Part shown: positions 62,454 to 64,000 of the stretch, piece after piece | Position numbering within the stretch: the stretch's first letter is position 1 | How the letters are laid out: each line of letters begins with the position of its first letter | NCBI GenBank assembly: GCA_030427505.1 | Contig: JAUICH010000001.1 | Span: 248,001-312,000 of the forward strand | DNA length: 64,000 nucleotides | Direction of reading: 5' to 3' | Origin: Verrucomicrobiia bacterium | GTDB lineage: Bacteria > Verrucomicrobiota > Verrucomicrobiia > Verrucomicrobiales > DEV007 | Notes under the pieces: generated by a model | The model's database searches: none | Told to the model about the DNA's origin: nothing | The model's input: only the letters and a program-made list of their open reading frames with translations | Position numbers and translations under genes: made by a program

Positions 62454-64000
62454 TTACCGTCTGCGGTCTTCCGGTTTGGGGCGGGGTGGGCGCGGGCCTT
62501 CCACGGAGGTCAGCATGCGCGTCCGGCGTTCCACTTCCGGAGGCACGATGAAGACGTTCTGTTGCAGTTCTCCGCCGATGTCCGTGTTGCGCCGGATGAT
62601 GGTGGCCAGGGTCTGGCGCTCCAACAGATCCGCGAGTGACGGCGGGAGGTAGTTGCGGTAGAAAAAGCGGTCGCCGTCCCGCAGGCGGCGGAACTGATCG
62701 CTGAGGATGCGATGGAAGGTTTCTCCCACCTGAGCGCGGGGCAGGTGATCTTCCGCCAGGCCGCCGACCCAGAGATCTATCTGGTCGACCGATTCGTAAA
62801 CGGAGGCCAACGCTCCGGAAATGCTGGAGTCCGAGGAGATTTCGCTGAAGTCCGTGACGGGTTCCAAGCCCATCGCGACGCGCACCGTGTTGTAGTCCGG
62901 CAGGCCGTGGTCCCGGCCGCGCTGAATGTTCAGTGCCGCGAGGTCGAAGCCGCCGGCGCCGGGAGGGCCGAAGAGAAAGTTCCGCACGTCATCCACGAGA
63001 AAGGGATCGATTTCCTGGCAGACTTGAGCCGCGAGGCCGCGCAAGACCGGGGCGATGCCGTTGTCCTCGACTTCCGAAGGCTGGAAGAAAGCTTCGGCAA
63101 GCGACAGATTGCCGGCGGCAATCGTATTACCGGAAGCGTCCAGCCGTAGCAGTTCCGTGGAAAGCATGCTGTGCCCCAACCGGTAAGAGGCCGTGGCGAA
63201 TTCATTGGAAATGCCAGGGTTCACCCCTTTCCGGTAGCCTTCATAGGGAGGCAGGGATTTGGGACCCAGGAGCAGCGGCAGAAACTCGTGGTAGGTGACG
63301 ATCTGCAACTCCGCCGCCACGATGGCCCGCGCCATTTCGTAGATCTCGTCCCCGCTCAGGCCAGGATTGGCTTCGCCCAGAATGCGAGCCATGAAGTTGT
63401 GCTCCCGCACGAACAGGGTGTGCATGCAGGTGAGGCCGACCTGCTCGTTCGCCCGGACATCTCCAGCCAGGAACCAGGTGTCGCTGCTGTCCGGCACGTT
63501 ATCGACACCCTCTTCGTTGTAGGGAAGCAGGCCACCCTCGCTGGTCTTCAGGCGGCCCGTTCCGTCCAGGGTGCGGAGGGCGTCGGCGCGTTCTTCATCG
63601 GACCCATATACATTTGAAGCATCGATGAACGCGGTGATGAGATTGAGCTGTTCCCGGACGCCGGTCTCCAAGGAGTAGAGCGAGCGGTTGAGCGGGATGA
63701 CTTCCTCCCCCGTACCGGTGGGGTCGAAGTAGGGGTCGCCCGCCGGGACTTCGATGTCGAAAGGCTCTTCCGGGCTGGCGACGGGCGTTTCAGTCAGATC
63801 GTGATCCAGGAACTGGCCCCATTGCCAGAGATAGTCCGAGGCCTTGTGAGAATTCGGAATGGAACCTTCCTGCGCCATGACCGCGTTGCTGATCTCGCGG
63901 GCATTGGGCCGGTCCAGGCCGGAGGGGAGTTCCACTCCGTCCGCGTAGGCCGCTGGCAGCAGGCGGAGAAAGGCGGTTTCGGCCGCGCCCCATTCGATGT
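62454..64000 (-). CDS. animal-type haem peroxidase family protein, 5' truncated
   Basis: The frame is open past the right edge (reads IEWGAAETAFLRLLPAAYAD before the first listed GTG), so the N-terminus is missing. It has the peroxidase-cyclooxygenase superfamily motifs: RPNAREISNAV, the distal site WGQFLDHDLTETP, LTCMHTLFVREHNFMA, the proximal region ATASYRLGHSMLST and the late FDLAALNIQRGRDHGLPDYN. It probably uses H2O2 or organic peroxides and may be secreted. The C-terminal tail is Pro/Arg-rich. Confidence 0.93.
   Translation of the reverse strand, partial: IEWGAAETAFLRLLPAAYADGVELPSGLDRPNAREISNAVMAQEGSIPNSHKASDYLWQWGQFLDHDLTETPVASPEEPFDIEVPAGDPYFDPTGTGEEVIPLNRSLYSLETGVREQLNLITAFIDASNVYGSDEERADALRTLDGTGRLKTSEGGLLPYNEEGVDNVPDSSDTWFLAGDVRANEQVGLTCMHTLFVREHNFMARILGEANPGLSGDEIYEMARAIVAAELQIVTYHEFLPLLLGPKSLPPYEGYRKGVNPGISNEFATASYRLGHSMLSTELLRLDASGNTIAAGNLSLAEAFFQPSEVEDNGIAPVLRGLAAQVCQEIDPFLVDDVRNFLFGPPGAGGFDLAALNIQRGRDHGLPDYNTVRVAMGLEPVTDFSEISSDSSISGALASVYESVDQIDLWVGGLAEDHLPRAQVGETFHRILSDQFRRLRDGDRFFYRNYLPPSLADLLERQTLATIIRRNTDIGGELQQNVFIVPPEVERRTRMLTSVEGPRPPRPKPEDRRR

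Overview
The window is GC-rich chromosomal DNA from a Gram-negative, rod-shaped bacterium, most likely Verrucomicrobiota. An outer membrane is implied by apolipoprotein N-acyltransferase, an autotransporter barrel and an entericidin-like lipoprotein. Peptidoglycan elongation is implied by mreBCD and PBP2, which argues against Planctomycetota. Four secreted S1-type sulfatases, a sialidase, a phosphodiester glycosidase and a PEP-CTERM tail fit a polysaccharide-degrading member of the PVC group. This placement is inference; there is no 16S rRNA gene in the window.

Layout. 1-5.5 kb: 5'-truncated SUMF1-like gene, exported unknown, alpha/beta-hydrolase-like protein, DCC protein, sulfatase, SDR. 5.7-9.5 kb: pgpH-like HD phosphohydrolase, ybeY, unknown, clpS, DUF2017-like. 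9.5-11 kb: purU, tRNA-Leu, CxxCxxCC protein. 11.3-17.7 kb: cell-shape cluster mreB-mreC-mreD-mrdA-rng. 17.7-24.4 kb: exported unknown, lnt and a phosphohexomutase gene (ATGA overlap), divergent rRNA-type methyltransferase, hisD. 24.4-30.3 kb: PEP-CTERM remnant, gene-poor DNA, two tandem small His/Tyr-rich exported proteins, zinc metallopeptidase, lipase-like hydrolase, tRNA-Thr. 30.3-36.8 kb: autotransporter, divergent M42 peptidase, sulfatase, CBM-like protein, NAGPA-type glycosidase. 36.8-40.5 kb: ArsR-methyltransferase regulator divergent from metK-ahcY (the activated methyl cycle). 40.5-41.1 kb: a 616-bp element with 37-bp inverted ends around a frameshifted S23 four-helix-bundle gene. 41.2-48.8 kb: fabV, sialidase, dgkA, glcD-like oxidase, palindromic repeat cluster, sulfatase, duplicated-domain exported protein. 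48.9-51 kb: sigma/anti-sigma/Spy-like operon and rnpB. 51.3-56.4 kb: a compact type VII-secretion-like operon (two WXG100-like proteins, a coiled-coil protein, a 1313-residue membrane-anchored FtsK/EssC-type ATPase). 56.6-64 kb: glycosyltransferase, sulfatase with HEAT-like tail, small membrane/lipoproteins, GNAT, EF-hand protein and a haem peroxidase running off the end.

The strongest candidates for something undescribed are the minimal WXG100/FtsK locus in a Gram-negative genome, the rRNA-intervening-sequence-like S23 element in a protein-coding neighbourhood, and a pair of related 175-197-bp inverted-repeat elements, one of them just upstream of rnpB. Other points to check are an A34 tRNA-Leu and two hydrolases that lack key catalytic residues.
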